From: Lelliottia wanjuensis
Lineage (GTDB): Bacteria; Pseudomonadota; Gammaproteobacteria; Enterobacterales; Enterobacteriaceae
Direction of reading: 5' to 3'
DNA: 64,000 nucleotides
NCBI RefSeq assembly: GCF_030238365.1
Contig: NZ_JASSOT010000064.1
Coordinates: 1-64,000 of the forward strand
Shown: one piece after another, positions 51,947 through 61,282 of the stretch
Layout of the letters: each line of letters begins with the position of its first letter
Numbering within the stretch: the stretch's first letter is position 1
Program-made: the position numbers and the translations under genes
The notes under the pieces: model-generated
What the model saw: the letters and a program-made list of their open reading frames with translations, nothing else
Told to the model about the DNA's origin: nothing
Database searches by the model: none

Positions 51947-52746
51947 CAGGACAACCCCTTGACCAGTTCATCGACCGTCTTTGATAGATTTTCTATTGCT
52001 GAGCTGGCGGCCCCATTAACTGCGCTTGTCAATCCTGACGTCGCATCCCCTACTGATTTGGTAACAGATGTAGCCACCTTAACTGCTGCGCTACTAAGTG
52101 ATGTTTTCAGCCCGGTAAGAGCTCCCGTCACATCATCAAGGGTGCTATCAGTTGCATTTGCGTTAATCTGCTTGGCGTCGACCGCTCCGCCTTTGGATTT
52201 ATCGTTCTGTGATGGCTGATTGTTAGCCGTGGTGTTAGATAATCCAACCTCGGCCTCCTGCATGATGTCCTGAAATATTGCTTCTACCGTTAATAGCGTT
52301 ACTTCCTGCGAGGATGTGCGGTAGTTGTAACGCACGAGATCGTAATCTTCATAGGTGGTGTCTGGCGTTTCAATGTCATACAGCACTGTATCGTCAACCA
52401 TCGCATCCAGCGCCGCCAGCATGTCTGAGCGGCTGGTTAGCGTGAAATTAGTCAGGTTTGGGATGCTTCCGCTAAATCCAGTCCATCCTTCAAGAGTGAA
52501 TATCACCCTGATAATGGGAGGTCGCTTCACCTTGTTGAACGAGGTGTACGACCCTCTCTCGATTGGAGCTGATACCACTGTTGCATCAGCCCCATACTCC
52601 ACCCCAAGGAAGGATGATGGAGATAGCGCCCTTAGGCCTGATTTGAGGTAAACCCCATAACCAGGCGAAAGAGTACTGTTGATTATCGAGAAGATGTTGC
52701 CGCTATTTATCGCGCTGAGAAGCGTTGTTTCATTGAGATTAAACAT
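51946..52746 (-). CDS. Dit-like phage tail/baseplate protein
   Basis: 266 residues. The N-terminal 150 residues ([76 protein letters not shown]) match the Dit-like phage tail protein N-terminal domain, which begins the baseplate around the tail tube. The C-terminal third is Ala/Ser/Thr-rich and low-complexity. It is coupled to the tape-measure stop by TGATG. Confidence 0.72.
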   Translation of the reverse strand: MFNLNETTLLSAINSGNIFSIINSTLSPGYGVYLKSGLRALSPSSFLGVEYGADATVVSAPIERGSYTSFNKVKRPPIIRVIFTLEGWTGFSGSIPNLTNFTLTSRSDMLAALDAMVDDTVLYDIETPDTTYEDYDLVRYNYRTSSQEVTLLTVEAIFQDIMQEAEVGLSNTTANNQPSQNDKSKGGAVDAKQINANATDSTLDDVTGALTGLKTSLSSAAVKVATSVTKSVGDATSGLTSAVNGAASSAIENLSKTVDELVKGLS

Positions 52747-54515
52747 CAGCTGTTTTGCCCCGTGAGAAATGATTGCGTCAGGCTGCTTTGGGCCATACCT
52801 TTGGATGCCGCATCTTTCGCAAGGCTCTCAAGGCTTCTCGCATCGGTCTTGATGGTGGTGTTCTGGAATGTGATGCTAGTACCACCCTGCCCGCCGCCAG
52901 AAGATGACCCGCTGTATCTCTGTGACGCCTGCATTCTTGAGATTATTTGAGGCGCGTAATTCCTTGCCTCTTCCGGGGCATTGCCCATCCCTTTTTTCTC
53001 AAGATTACCCATCCCCCAGTTGTAAGCAGTGAGAGCTTTCTGCAGGTCACCACCGTACCTCTGAAGAAGGGAACCCATGTACTTAGCGCCAGCCTCAAGC
53101 GATTTCATTGGATCAAATTCATCACCATGAATGCCGAAGTCTTTCGCCGTGCCAGGCATAAACTGCATTAGTCCTTTCGCGCCAGCACCAGAAACCGCAT
53201 TAGGATTCCATCCCGACTCCTGAGTCACCTGAGCATCCAGCAAACCCTCTGGCAGGCCATACTGCTTTTCGAGTCTCGATGTTTCACCAGAGAAAAGATT
53301 TTTCAGGCCTTCAGCCTTTTCCCCAAGCCATTTTCCAACACTCCTGGTATCGAAACCGGTCTTGTCTTTTATCCAGTCAGCAGTCGCGTTTGCACTGTCG
53401 CTCACACCGGGTAGTGCATCATCCTTACCGCCGCCCATTTTAAATAGAGACTGAACCTTTTCACCAAAGGTTGAGAAATCCAGATTAAAGAGGCTTTTGA
53501 ACGCATCAATGATGAGTTGGACAGTTTGTCGACCCTCATCTAGATTCTCGTTCAGGTTTTTGATGTCTGCGGAGAGCGACCAGTTCTTTGTATCGATGCT
53601 CAGCAAATCACCGATAGCTTTTGAGACATCAGTAACATCCTTCCAGAGGATGGAGAATGTTTTCCCAAGCTCATCGAACGAGGCATTTATTTCCGGCCCA
53701 TGTCGATCTACCCACTCACTTAAATCGTTCAGAGCGTCTAGAATCTTCCATACGGCTGGGAGTAGTTTTTCATACAGGGTGAGAGATGTGGATTCCCACG
53801 ACTGCCGCAGCCTTACGAACTGCTCAAGCAGCCTCCTACCCTTCTCAGTCAGGTTATCCGTTTGCCTTGAAGTCCCTTCGAAAGACTTCTGAAGGTCTAG
53901 CATCCGTCCGTTTGACAGCCCCTGAACCGTTGCATTATCGAAACCAAGTTTCTGCCCGTACATGCGCTGCTGGTTCGTATTGAGCTTATTCCAGTTCTCC
54001 GCCAGATACTGCATGATCTGACTGGCGTTCTGATTGGTGTCGAATTTTGTTCCGGTTTGAGCACTAAACGCGAACAGGGTATTGAGCGTGTCATCAGCAC
54101 CGAATCCTGAGTTAAATTGAGACATCGAACTCTGGAATTTCTGCAAATTCGAGCTCATTGATGCCGCAGAGGATCCAACCGCGTCGGCCGACTTAACCCA
54201 ACCATCAAGAGCCTTTGCCGACGTGTCTATTGCTGACGCCTGCACACCCAAATCGACAAGTGATTTTGTGGTGTCATTAATGAAATTCTTAACACCATTT
54301 GCACTCAACGCGATACCGGCCAATGCCAGCATGCTTTTGCCTATACTGGTAAAGAACGAGGAGGCTTTTTTGCCGTAAACCTCCATGTCCTTGGCGGTTG
54401 ATTCTGCCTTCTCTCTCGTCTGGTCTAAACCTTCTGAGACCTCGTTCTTTCCTTTCTTGAATCCAGAAGCATCAAGGCCCAGCGTGACAACCAGGGCGTC
54501 TATTACTGTTGCCAT
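52746..54515 (-). CDS. tape measure protein with lytic transglycosylase domain
   Basis: 589 residues, short for a tape measure. It has helical repeats with a hydrophobic segment (SFFTSIGKSMLALAGIALSANGVKNF), followed by a C-terminal soluble-lytic-transglycosylase domain (about 425-530): LPEGLLDAQVTQESGWNPNAVSGAGAKGLMQFMPGTAKDFGIHG, with the catalytic Glu in QESGW, and ALTAYNWGMGNL. It sets tail length and should locally open peptidoglycan during DNA entry. The ATG at 54515 is chosen over a GTG three bases earlier. Confidence 0.9.
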   Translation of the reverse strand: MATVIDALVVTLGLDASGFKKGKNEVSEGLDQTREKAESTAKDMEVYGKKASSFFTSIGKSMLALAGIALSANGVKNFINDTTKSLVDLGVQASAIDTSAKALDGWVKSADAVGSSAASMSSNLQKFQSSMSQFNSGFGADDTLNTLFAFSAQTGTKFDTNQNASQIMQYLAENWNKLNTNQQRMYGQKLGFDNATVQGLSNGRMLDLQKSFEGTSRQTDNLTEKGRRLLEQFVRLRQSWESTSLTLYEKLLPAVWKILDALNDLSEWVDRHGPEINASFDELGKTFSILWKDVTDVSKAIGDLLSIDTKNWSLSADIKNLNENLDEGRQTVQLIIDAFKSLFNLDFSTFGEKVQSLFKMGGGKDDALPGVSDSANATADWIKDKTGFDTRSVGKWLGEKAEGLKNLFSGETSRLEKQYGLPEGLLDAQVTQESGWNPNAVSGAGAKGLMQFMPGTAKDFGIHGDEFDPMKSLEAGAKYMGSLLQRYGGDLQKALTAYNWGMGNLEKKGMGNAPEEARNYAPQIISRMQASQRYSGSSSGGGQGGTSITFQNTTIKTDARSLESLAKDAASKGMAQSSLTQSFLTGQNS

Positions 54516-54712
54516 CACCAGCCCTCGCTCGCCCTTTCGACGACCATTTGGTTGTAATTGTCGATGGTAATTATCTCAAGCCACCACCATAAATCCTGAA
54601 CGCCAAGCGTAGTGCTGAGCTCTGTCAGCGAGCACTTGCCCGATGACAGAACCATAGCAATTGTCTTAGGGACATTGACGTAATCAGCGAGACCGTGGAT
54701 CTGCTGACCCAT
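54515..54712 (-). CDS. tail chaperone frameshift extension (T-like)
   Basis: A 65-codon frame that lies in the -1 frame relative to the upstream chaperone gene and overlaps the tape-measure start (TGATG). Its ATG lacks a ribosome site (the upstream bases are CATCCCTCCTGTA). It is most likely expressed as the C-terminal part of a frameshift product from the T-TTT-TTG site at 54751-54745, giving a G-T-like fusion of about 205 residues. It includes VQDLWWWLEIITIDNYNQMVVERASEGW. Confidence 0.75.
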   Translation of the reverse strand: MGQQIHGLADYVNVPKTIAMVLSSGKCSLTELSTTLGVQDLWWWLEIITIDNYNQMVVERASEGW

Positions 54713-54726
54713 TACAGGAGGGATGT

Positions 54727-55131
54727 CTAACTGGCGGTGGCGGTCAAAAAATCAACGTGCAACTTGAAGACTTCGCTGCGCAATTTCAATCGCGTAACGA
54801 CCTCCTCAGTATCATCATCAATAAGCTTGCGCTTTACACTTTGATTCGATGGATCCGGAACTGCCTGAATACACGCCATCAACTCGTCCAGTAAAGGCCG
54901 TGCATCTTCTGGCGGGATTTGAGCCACCATAGCGAGGCCGACTTTTGCCATGCCTGCCATGCCCATATCTGAAAAGTTATCCGGAAGATTAACGCCGTTC
55001 TTAGCCATCGCCAGTCCTGCGCGGATAGCCCACCATTCAGCTTGTGAAGCAGCCATTTCGCGAATGAAGAACACCTTGCCCTGGTCACGGCCTTTTTCCT
55101 CGACGGTGTAGTAAATTTCTTTACGTGCCAT
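54727..55131 (-). CDS. tail assembly chaperone (G-like)
   Basis: 134 residues encoded between the tail tube gene (with the HNH intruder between) and the tape measure, the conserved place for tail chaperones. It is helical and acidic (MARKEIYYTVEEKGRDQGKVFFIREMAASQAEWWAIRAG; RPLLDELMACIQAVP). The end of the gene carries a programmed-frameshift heptamer. The G protein and its extended form coat the tape measure during assembly. Confidence 0.78.
   Translation of the reverse strand: MARKEIYYTVEEKGRDQGKVFFIREMAASQAEWWAIRAGLAMAKNGVNLPDNFSDMGMAGMAKVGLAMVAQIPPEDARPLLDELMACIQAVPDPSNQSVKRKLIDDDTEEVVTRLKLRSEVFKLHVDFLTATAS
54745..54751 (-). other. -1 ribosomal frameshift heptamer
   Basis: Minus-strand T-TTT-TTG in the zero frame (GAT TTT TTG ACC), six codons before the chaperone stop. 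Slipping by -1 continues without a stop directly into the 65-codon frame. The join gives 129 + 76 = 205 residues. The matching frames make this a strong candidate for programmed frameshifting. Confidence 0.75.
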
Positions 55132-55188
55132 TTATTTAGCCCATTTATGATATAATTAACTGTGTACTGTAGCCGGAGAATTACAAAT

Positions 55189-55680
55189 ATGATTATTACT
55201 GCCAGCCGAGTAAGGGAACTCTTTGATTACAATCCTGAAACCGGCATTTTTACGCGGAAAGTACGAACAGCAATGCGCACCAAAGTGGGCGACATTGTTG
55301 GTAACCGTGACTCATATGGTTATTTGCAGGTTTCTGTCGATGGTAAATTGTGCCTTCTGCATCGACTGGCATGGCTATATGTTTACGGAAACTTCCCTGT
55401 TGGGAGTATTGACCACATAGACCGATGTAAGACTAACAATGCAATATCTAACTTAAGGGATGTTTCTCACAGGGAAAACATGAGGAATTTACCCTTAGCC
55501 AGAACCAACACATCCGGATACTCCGGTGTTCACAAGAGAAAAGACAGCGGCAAATTCACGGCTCACATTAGCTGCAATGGGCGGAAAAGGTTTCTTGGTA
55601 GTTACGATAATGCCGATTCAGCCTCTTCCGCTTATGAGCTTGCTAAATACTTCAGGGATAATTACGGAGCTATAGATTAA
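55189..55680 (+). CDS. HNH homing-type endonuclease with AP2 DNA-binding domain
   Basis: 163 residues on the strand opposite to the late genes. An N-terminal phage-type region (VRELFDYNPETGIFTRK), HNH nuclease core (SIDHIDRCKTNNAISNLRDVSHRENMRN) and C-terminal AP2 domain (SGYSGVHKRKDSGKFTAHI...RKRFLGSYDNADSASSAYELA) form the standard free-standing homing endonuclease. GGAG lies 10 bases before the ATG. The stop codon overlaps the tail tube stop, showing tight insertion between two essential genes. It presumably spreads by cutting the intact tube-chaperone junction. Confidence 0.92.
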   Translation: MIITASRVRELFDYNPETGIFTRKVRTAMRTKVGDIVGNRDSYGYLQVSVDGKLCLLHRLAWLYVYGNFPVGSIDHIDRCKTNNAISNLRDVSHRENMRNLPLARTNTSGYSGVHKRKDSGKFTAHISCNGRKRFLGSYDNADSASSAYELAKYFRDNYGAID

Positions 55681-56117
55681 GCGGCGTAATTTTCTCCAAT
55701 TACCGACTCCCAATTAATCTGAAAGGTCATCGCCTGAAGTACGCGCTGCGCATCAGGAATGGCCTTAACGCGCTGCAGGATGCCGTTGGTGAGCGTGAAT
55801 TTACGGCTGATTGCCGGGAGGATGATTGTCGCGTTGCATCGGAAGATCGCTTTCGACGTCAGCGAGGTTAGCTGCCAGGTCTCGAACATATCCCGCGATG
55901 GGCTGTCGGGCATGATGGTGATCGTCTGGAGGTACTCACCAAACACGAACCCGCCGGAAAGCTTGCCGTCGGCACCACGAACCCCTACGGCCATCTCTGT
56001 ATCGCCCAGCGCAAACATCGCGTCAGCCGCGTAGCCCTCAAGAGTCTGCGCACTGGGGAACAGGTTGGTAACGGTGAGGGCAAAGATTGCATCAGCGCTT
56101 GTAATAGTGTTCGACAT
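55677..56117 (-). CDS. phage tail tube protein (DUF3277-like)
   Basis: 146 residues, next to the sheath gene. It contains LTVTNLFPSAQTLEGYAADAMFALGDTEMAVGVRGADGKLSGGFVFGEYLQTITIMPDSPSRDMFETWQ, the pattern of DUF3277 (KTN_family) proteins that form the inner tube in this group of contractile phages. Role is assigned by position and family. Confidence 0.8.
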   Translation of the reverse strand: MSNTITSADAIFALTVTNLFPSAQTLEGYAADAMFALGDTEMAVGVRGADGKLSGGFVFGEYLQTITIMPDSPSRDMFETWQLTSLTSKAIFRCNATIILPAISRKFTLTNGILQRVKAIPDAQRVLQAMTFQINWESVIGENYAA

Positions 56118-57596
56118 TTATTGCACCTCAATGCTGGCGAGAGTGATTTTCTGCACACAACCGCCGTCGCAGTACCAGAGGGTCATACTTGGGCTTGTGC
56201 GCTCCTGACGCTGGGTAGGCGTAGCGTCGGCGATATACAGGTAGTAGCCTTTGGCGATCAGCGATGGGGAGATATCCGCGCCGACTGCGTTCTGAATCTC
56301 AGAAATCTGAGAGCTTGAAAGGTTAACGCCTGTACGGATGCCGCCAAACGTAATGCCCTGATTCAGGGTGTCAGCGAATGAAGCCTCGATGATTGCCTTG
56401 CCGCGCGCGTTGTAAGGAATGCTGCGGTTGGACTGGAACAGCTCGATCGCATCCTGCATCAGATTGGCGTTCAACCAAATCTGGAAGCAGAAGGAGTCGA
56501 ACCATTTGAAGTCACCGGTTACAGTGCCGTCAGCCCAGTACCGCGTGTCATAGTTGTTAGCCGTGTACGCGCCGTAGAAGTTGTACCCGTTGGCAATCAG
56601 CGCATCGTAATTCGCTGATGTGGTCACCTCAGGCAGCAGGCCACCGAGAGAGCGGAATTTAAATGGTACGCGACCTTCCTGTCGGTCAAAGTCGAGTGAT
56701 GCTGCGTAGCCAAGAACGCTGGCAGCGTGACTCTGGTCGCCGTATACCGGAATGACGTTGGAGTAGTCGAACACCTCAATAATCTGGTATGCGATCGTAT
56801 CTGTTGAACCTGATACAAGCGCCGACTCTTCAAGCGTAAATGGCACGTAGCCAAACCGGTAATTCTGACCATTCACCCAAGAGGAGAATGCCAGCGCCTG
56901 ATCTTCATCAGGAGTGAATGAGGTGGTGAAGATGGCCCAGTTCTGCGACGCATCCAGCACGGACTGCATTGACTCGGTAACTACTGCAGCATCGGCACCC
57001 TGCGAAAGGGTGGCGCCGGTTGCGGCAGTCAGTTTCAGGCCTGCTGATAATGTCCCGGTTGCATACGTGATAGTGCTTGCATCGCCTGCGGTTGCTGAGG
57101 TGATGATGAAGCGTTTTTGGGTGGTATCGAACTCAACGGTTACGCTGGAGCCGATTCCTGTTTCAATCAGGTCTGCGGCCTGTGCAAAGCTGGTTGCGGT
57201 GCTCAGGTCGATGCTGGCCGAGGTATGCGAAGTACCATCTACACTCAAAGTGAGAACGCCGCTCAGCAGCTTAAGCTGATCAAGCGTCACTGCCGCCATA
57301 GATCCAGAGCGAAGCCATGCTGCGGCTGATACAGGGTTGAATCGGGCAAATAAAAGAGCGCCCGGCGTCTTGGTGGAATTGTCATAGCCCTGGAAATACA
57401 CCTCAGCCATGCTGAATTCTGGTGACGCGCTGCCGAAGTAGGCCGCTACATCTTCTTTGGCAGTGAACGAAATAACTGTGCCTACCGGAGCATAACCGCT
57501 GTCGGTAAGGATGAGGCCATTCAGATCAAGCGCTGAACCGCCCGCAGGCAAAACGCCAGGGTTAATCTGGATATCTTTGCGTAATGGGATTGCCAT
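56118..57596 (-). CDS. phage tail sheath protein (DUF3383-like)
   Basis: 492 residues. The opening [33 protein letters not shown] with two embedded domains and [44 protein letters not shown] matches the DUF3383 family, which acts as the contractile sheath. The C-terminal domain includes [23 protein letters not shown]. One base separates it from the tube gene. Confidence 0.85.
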   Translation of the reverse strand: MAIPLRKDIQINPGVLPAGGSALDLNGLILTDSGYAPVGTVISFTAKEDVAAYFGSASPEFSMAEVYFQGYDNSTKTPGALLFARFNPVSAAAWLRSGSMAAVTLDQLKLLSGVLTLSVDGTSHTSASIDLSTATSFAQAADLIETGIGSSVTVEFDTTQKRFIITSATAGDASTITYATGTLSAGLKLTAATGATLSQGADAAVVTESMQSVLDASQNWAIFTTSFTPDEDQALAFSSWVNGQNYRFGYVPFTLEESALVSGSTDTIAYQIIEVFDYSNVIPVYGDQSHAASVLGYAASLDFDRQEGRVPFKFRSLGGLLPEVTTSANYDALIANGYNFYGAYTANNYDTRYWADGTVTGDFKWFDSFCFQIWLNANLMQDAIELFQSNRSIPYNARGKAIIEASFADTLNQGITFGGIRTGVNLSSSQISEIQNAVGADISPSLIAKGYYLYIADATPTQRQERTSPSMTLWYCDGGCVQKITLASIEVQ

Positions 57597-58145
57597 TTAT
57601 GCACTCTCCGGTGGGTATTTTAAATCTGCGGCAATTACGCCGACGGTGATGCTGTCCATAAAGTCCTGTCGCGTGGATACCGTCGGGTTGTATTGCCCGA
57701 TGAAGTCCAGCGTCCAGCGGCTTTCGTATTGTTGCTCGCCGTTAATCATCGTGGTTTGATGAGGGTCTGAGCAGTAAAGAGGGGATAGCGTGCTGCCATT
57801 CTGCCGGAACCATTCGCAAGCGAAATCTGACCGGATGAGTGTCCCAATCACTGCTGCGTTGTCCGCCGCGCTCTCTCCGTAACAGTCAATCTGGCAAGGC
57901 CATTGCGTACTGCGCTGGTTCTGCTGCAACCCGTCCCCATACACGCCGTTATCAACGTACTTCACGCGGTTTGTAGACAGTCCAATCTGTTTGATTGGAG
58001 TCATCACGATGAAGTCGCCAAGCGGCATTGGAGTAAGGTTCTGCTGCCCGTCCAGCACGTCGTCAATAGTCAGCCCGGTGATTTCCATCAGGAACGCCTG
58101 CAGCGGCACAAGCAGGTCAATCTCTTTGATATCGAGAGTTGCCAT
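57597..58145 (-). CDS. tail terminator-like phage protein
   Basis: 182 residues (ATG 58145, chosen to avoid overlap; the longer frame begins at 58193). It includes LDIKEIDLLVPLQAFLMEITGLTIDDVLDGQQNLTPMPLGDFIVMTPIKQIGLSTNRVKYVD and DCYGESAADNAAVIGTLIRSDFACEWFR, resembling the LIC_12616-type phage family. Located upstream of the sheath as tail terminators are. The role is by position. Confidence 0.68.
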   Translation of the reverse strand: MATLDIKEIDLLVPLQAFLMEITGLTIDDVLDGQQNLTPMPLGDFIVMTPIKQIGLSTNRVKYVDNGVYGDGLQQNQRSTQWPCQIDCYGESAADNAAVIGTLIRSDFACEWFRQNGSTLSPLYCSDPHQTTMINGEQQYESRWTLDFIGQYNPTVSTRQDFMDSITVGVIAADLKYPPESA

Positions 58146-58147
58146 TA

Positions 58148-58513
58148 TTATGACCTCTGAAGGTTGATGATGACCCGGCACCAGTCCGGCCATAGCTCTG
58201 GCACCTTAACGACCAGCCACTTCTCAGCGCCAATCATCAGAATGTCCCCGCCCTTCTGTTCAGGCCGGTTCACACCATTGAAGTTGCCATTGAGATAGGC
58301 GCTGCGCAGAATTCCCTGAATGTTTACCGAGTCCACTTGCCGCAGGTCTGTAGATGACAACTCCTGAAGCTGCACGGTCACATCGACGCTGTTGTACGAA
58401 GGCACTCTCTTTCCGCCGGGTAGCGTGGTAAATCCGGTGTTAACCTGGAACACTCCCGCCACGTTCGGGTTGATTGTGCTGGTCGCGCTGTTTGCGATGC
58501 CTCTCAGGTTCAT
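58148..58513 (-). CDS. phage neck or head-tail joining protein
   Basis: 121 residues, beta-rich (NPNVAGVFQVNTGFTTLPGGKRVPSYNSVDVTVQLQELSSTDLRQVDSVNIQGILRSAY). No family recognised, but its place in the neck region suggests a head-completion or stopper role. Overlaps the upstream gene by four bases. Confidence 0.6.
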   Translation of the reverse strand: MNLRGIANSATSTINPNVAGVFQVNTGFTTLPGGKRVPSYNSVDVTVQLQELSSTDLRQVDSVNIQGILRSAYLNGNFNGVNRPEQKGGDILMIGAEKWLVVKVPELWPDWCRVIINLQRS

Positions 58514-58962
58514 ACGCCATCCTTAATGTCGTAATCGACGCTGTTAAGCATGTGGGATGTCTCGATAAGTGGCTTGTCGAAGCCTTTTTTGGCGATGGTC
58601 ACAGGAGAAAGGGCTGGCTCCATCAAGTCACGAATAGAACCCTGCAATTGGCCCTTAATGTGCTCGCCCATCATGCCAAGCATCGTGTCAGCCTCGTATC
58701 CTGTAGCTACTGCGATTTTCGCCATGTCTTCGGGCCAGGATGGAGACTTATCGCCAATCATGTTCCTGAAAAATGGACGCGGCGGGCGATTCATTGCAGG
58801 GTCGCCAAATTCGTTGGCGGCGGCCACCATAGGTACGGAAGTCCCGTCGGGGTAGGTTGCCCCTTCGAGAAATCCAACCCTCAGTGTTTTTCCATCACCA
58901 ATCTTTTCAGCAAGCTCTGCCAGTTTCGCCTCAAGCGCGGCACCACCACTGAAAGTAGTCAT
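58510..58962 (-). CDS. HK97 gp10-like neck/tail completion protein
   Basis: 150 residues. MTTFSGGAALEAKLAELAEKIGDGKTLRVGFLEGATYPDGTSVPMVAAANEFGD followed by PPRPFFRNMIGDKSPSW is the pattern of phage neck proteins in the HK97-gp10/minor tail group. It lies two bases after the DUF4054 gene and would act at the head-tail joint. Confidence 0.68.
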   Translation of the reverse strand: MTTFSGGAALEAKLAELAEKIGDGKTLRVGFLEGATYPDGTSVPMVAAANEFGDPAMNRPPRPFFRNMIGDKSPSWPEDMAKIAVATGYEADTMLGMMGEHIKGQLQGSIRDLMEPALSPVTIAKKGFDKPLIETSHMLNSVDYDIKDGV

Positions 58963-58964
58963 GG

Positions 58965-59408
58965 TTATCTCCGCCAGTTAGCGCGTCGGTAATAATGGCC
59001 TGGATAGTTTGATGGTGAAGCGCCAGGCACGTAGCGAACCGTTCTGTATGCTGCGGTGGCTTGCCAGTATGCTGCGCCGTAAGGCGTTTGCAGATACCAC
59101 CACGACGCGCTGCTTGATGGAACATCGCCAAGTGATACAGATACTGAACCTTCCGATGCGCTCGCTACGCGCCCAACCAACCCAGATGGTGCTTGCCCGT
59201 TAACGCCTGAATTCAGCGCTGCAAGGTGAGCAACAAGCATGTTGAGATAGACGGCCCTGATTGCAGGGTCCGCCACCGCGCTACAGTCTGTGTTATCAAG
59301 GTAAACCGTTGCCTCTACGAAATACGCATTCAGCAACGTGTCACTTACGGTGTCGAACTCCGGGTAACGTTCGCGGAATGCGGCAATATCAAAGACAACG
59401 ATCGCCAT
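58965..59408 (-). CDS. DUF4054 phage adaptor protein
   Basis: 147 residues: [61 protein letters not shown], the DUF4054 pattern of head-tail connector/adaptor proteins. The C-terminal [27 protein letters not shown] is typical. Immediately downstream of the capsid cluster. Confidence 0.85.
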   Translation of the reverse strand: MAIVVFDIAAFRERYPEFDTVSDTLLNAYFVEATVYLDNTDCSAVADPAIRAVYLNMLVAHLAALNSGVNGQAPSGLVGRVASASEGSVSVSLGDVPSSSASWWYLQTPYGAAYWQATAAYRTVRYVPGASPSNYPGHYYRRANWRR

Positions 59409-59410
59409 GA

Positions 59411-59752
59411 TTAACCCTTAGCCTTCATGGCTTCTTCGTCTTTCACCACGCCTTCAACAGGCTTATCCTGCGGCAAACCTTCAAGGCCAGTTTTTACACT
59501 GGCGTTTTCGGAGGCTTTGGATTGGGCGCTGTTTGTTTTGGCTTGTGCAAATACCATTTCGCCTTTTACGTAGCGCTGATTCGCATGTTGCTTCAGCCAC
59601 TTCTCGAAATAGTCTTTATCCACGTTTTCTGTCAGACCGTACCCGCCAATGACGTTTGATGAGTTGGCTCCCAGAAGGTGTACCACTTTCCCATCCACAT
59701 CGATCAGCAGACCATTAGGCAACTTGCAACCTACAGTAACTACTTCAGCCAT
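59411..59752 (-). CDS. small phage head-region protein
   Basis: 113 residues. The N-terminal [63 protein letters not shown] is a compact beta domain, and the C-terminal 40 residues are Lys/Glu/Ala-rich and disordered. It occurs right after the major capsid gene in such phages and may be an adaptor or minor head component. No named function. Confidence 0.65.
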   Translation of the reverse strand: MAEVVTVGCKLPNGLLIDVDGKVVHLLGANSSNVIGGYGLTENVDKDYFEKWLKQHANQRYVKGEMVFAQAKTNSAQSKASENASVKTGLEGLPQDKPVEGVVKDEEAMKAKG

Positions 59753-59755
59753 TTT

Positions 59756-60799
59756 TTATGCTCCCAGCATGGTGGCAATTGCCAGAGGTTGACGGATGAT
59801 GGTGCCCCACGTACCACCAGATTTTTTCTGCTTCCAGGATGACTCTTCAGTAACCACTGCATGCGCTCGCATCTTTTCAGTGAATGCGGAGTAAGTGGTG
59901 TCCTGCTCACCCAGGCGCTCGGCGATCATCTGAACAATCTCACCGGCATCCGTTGAGTACTCAACCGCCGTTTCAATGGTCATGTTCGGGAAGTTTTTCT
60001 TCAGGAGGTCAGAAACGTTCACGTTGTACATGTTTGTTTTGGTGAGATTCACTTCCAACGTTGGCGACATTCCCAACTTGATGCGGTCGGTACGCTCTAC
60101 CAAGCCTTTGGTCTGCGCAACTAACTGTTTCCACAGGCGACCAGAGATGTCGTCATAAACGGCTTGGCCGTCTTTATCTTCCCACTCCACGCTGCCGCTT
60201 GTGCCGGTTGGTGCTGGCGTAACGGATGGCTGAAGACTTGGATCGTTCAATGCGCCGTAGTTCTGCAGGCCAGCGATGCCATAGAAGTAGCTCTTATTCT
60301 GGAACTTGTTCAGCACCAGAGCAGAAGCCACATTCAGCTCCGCTGCATAACCGATACGTGCGGCACCGTACATATCCAGTTCGCGCTCACCCCAGCGAGT
60401 ATGAGTCTGGTAGTGGTAGGACTGGCGAGGAACCCAGTTCACGTTGGCGCTTACAATGCCGTTGTTGTTGTAGTCACCATAGGAGCTAACCTCACCGGTA
60501 GATTCAACGATTGGGAATTGCGCGGTTAGCGTGGTCCAGTCGCCTTTTTTTACTTCACCGTAAATCTGTGCTGCTTTCATCGGCGTAACCAGTACGCGGA
60601 TCAGCTCAGGGTCTACATAGTTAGTAAAAAATGCTGGCACACCTGAACTGCCAGTGGTGACCATCGTTGGTTGAGCATCCATCGCCAGCGCGAAGTTCTC
60701 TGCAAACTCTGGCTTCAGGTACTGGGCACGATCTGCGTCTCGCAGAACAATGCCGTATTTGCCGCTCGCAGCGGCGTAGTGTTTCTGAAATTCGTTCAT
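59756..60799 (-). CDS. major capsid protein (DUF2184 family)
   Basis: 347 residues matching DUF2184 capsid proteins: [98 protein letters not shown]97-like fold expected. A one-base overlap with the cement-protein gene upstream. Confidence 0.87.
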   Translation of the reverse strand: MNEFQKHYAAASGKYGIVLRDADRAQYLKPEFAENFALAMDAQPTMVTTGSSGVPAFFTNYVDPELIRVLVTPMKAAQIYGEVKKGDWTTLTAQFPIVESTGEVSSYGDYNNNGIVSANVNWVPRQSYHYQTHTRWGERELDMYGAARIGYAAELNVASALVLNKFQNKSYFYGIAGLQNYGALNDPSLQPSVTPAPTGTSGSVEWEDKDGQAVYDDISGRLWKQLVAQTKGLVERTDRIKLGMSPTLEVNLTKTNMYNVNVSDLLKKNFPNMTIETAVEYSTDAGEIVQMIAERLGEQDTTYSAFTEKMRAHAVVTEESSWKQKKSGGTWGTIIRQPLAIATMLGA

Positions 60800-61281
60800 T
60801 ACTTGCTCCAGGTGCTGATTTTAACGAGCTCGTTAGCGTCGCAAGCGCTACCAGCATAGAAAGGCGTCTCAACAGCGCCGGAAATGGTTGCTCCTGCCGC
60901 ACCGGTCTTCACGGTGCCGTCTGCCAGCACGGCGAAGATTTTCTGCCCACGAGTTGCTGCTGTTGCAGTACGCGCCCAGAAGTCACCCGCAACCATCAGT
61001 GTGGTTTCACGGCCTTTCTGAATTACGTTAGAAGCAGCGCCGAGCCAGTCTGTGATGACCGCCTGACCATCGCGATGGACGAAGCCAGAAGGTGCGCCGG
61101 TGCCGGTATTGGTTGCCACCCCATCGACTGCCCATGCAAAGCGACCGATGGTCACACCGCCAGTGCCAGCAACGAGAGCAGCCTCGCCAGCTAGGAATGT
61201 TGCGTGCGGGTTGGTGCTGGCAAAGCCACCTTCGACACCGGGGGCCGGATATTGGTTAATTACACTCTGAAAACCTGCCAT
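60799..61281 (-). CDS. capsid cement/decoration protein (Gp24-like)
   Basis: 160 residues ([52 protein letters not shown]... [39 protein letters not shown]). This is a structural cement protein family found directly before DUF2184 capsids. It would stabilise the expanded head. Confidence 0.78.
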   Translation of the reverse strand: MAGFQSVINQYPAPGVEGGFASTNPHATFLAGEAALVAGTGGVTIGRFAWAVDGVATNTGTGAPSGFVHRDGQAVITDWLGAASNVIQKGRETTLMVAGDFWARTATAATRGQKIFAVLADGTVKTGAAGATISGAVETPFYAGSACDANELVKISTWSK

Positions 61282-61282
61282 G

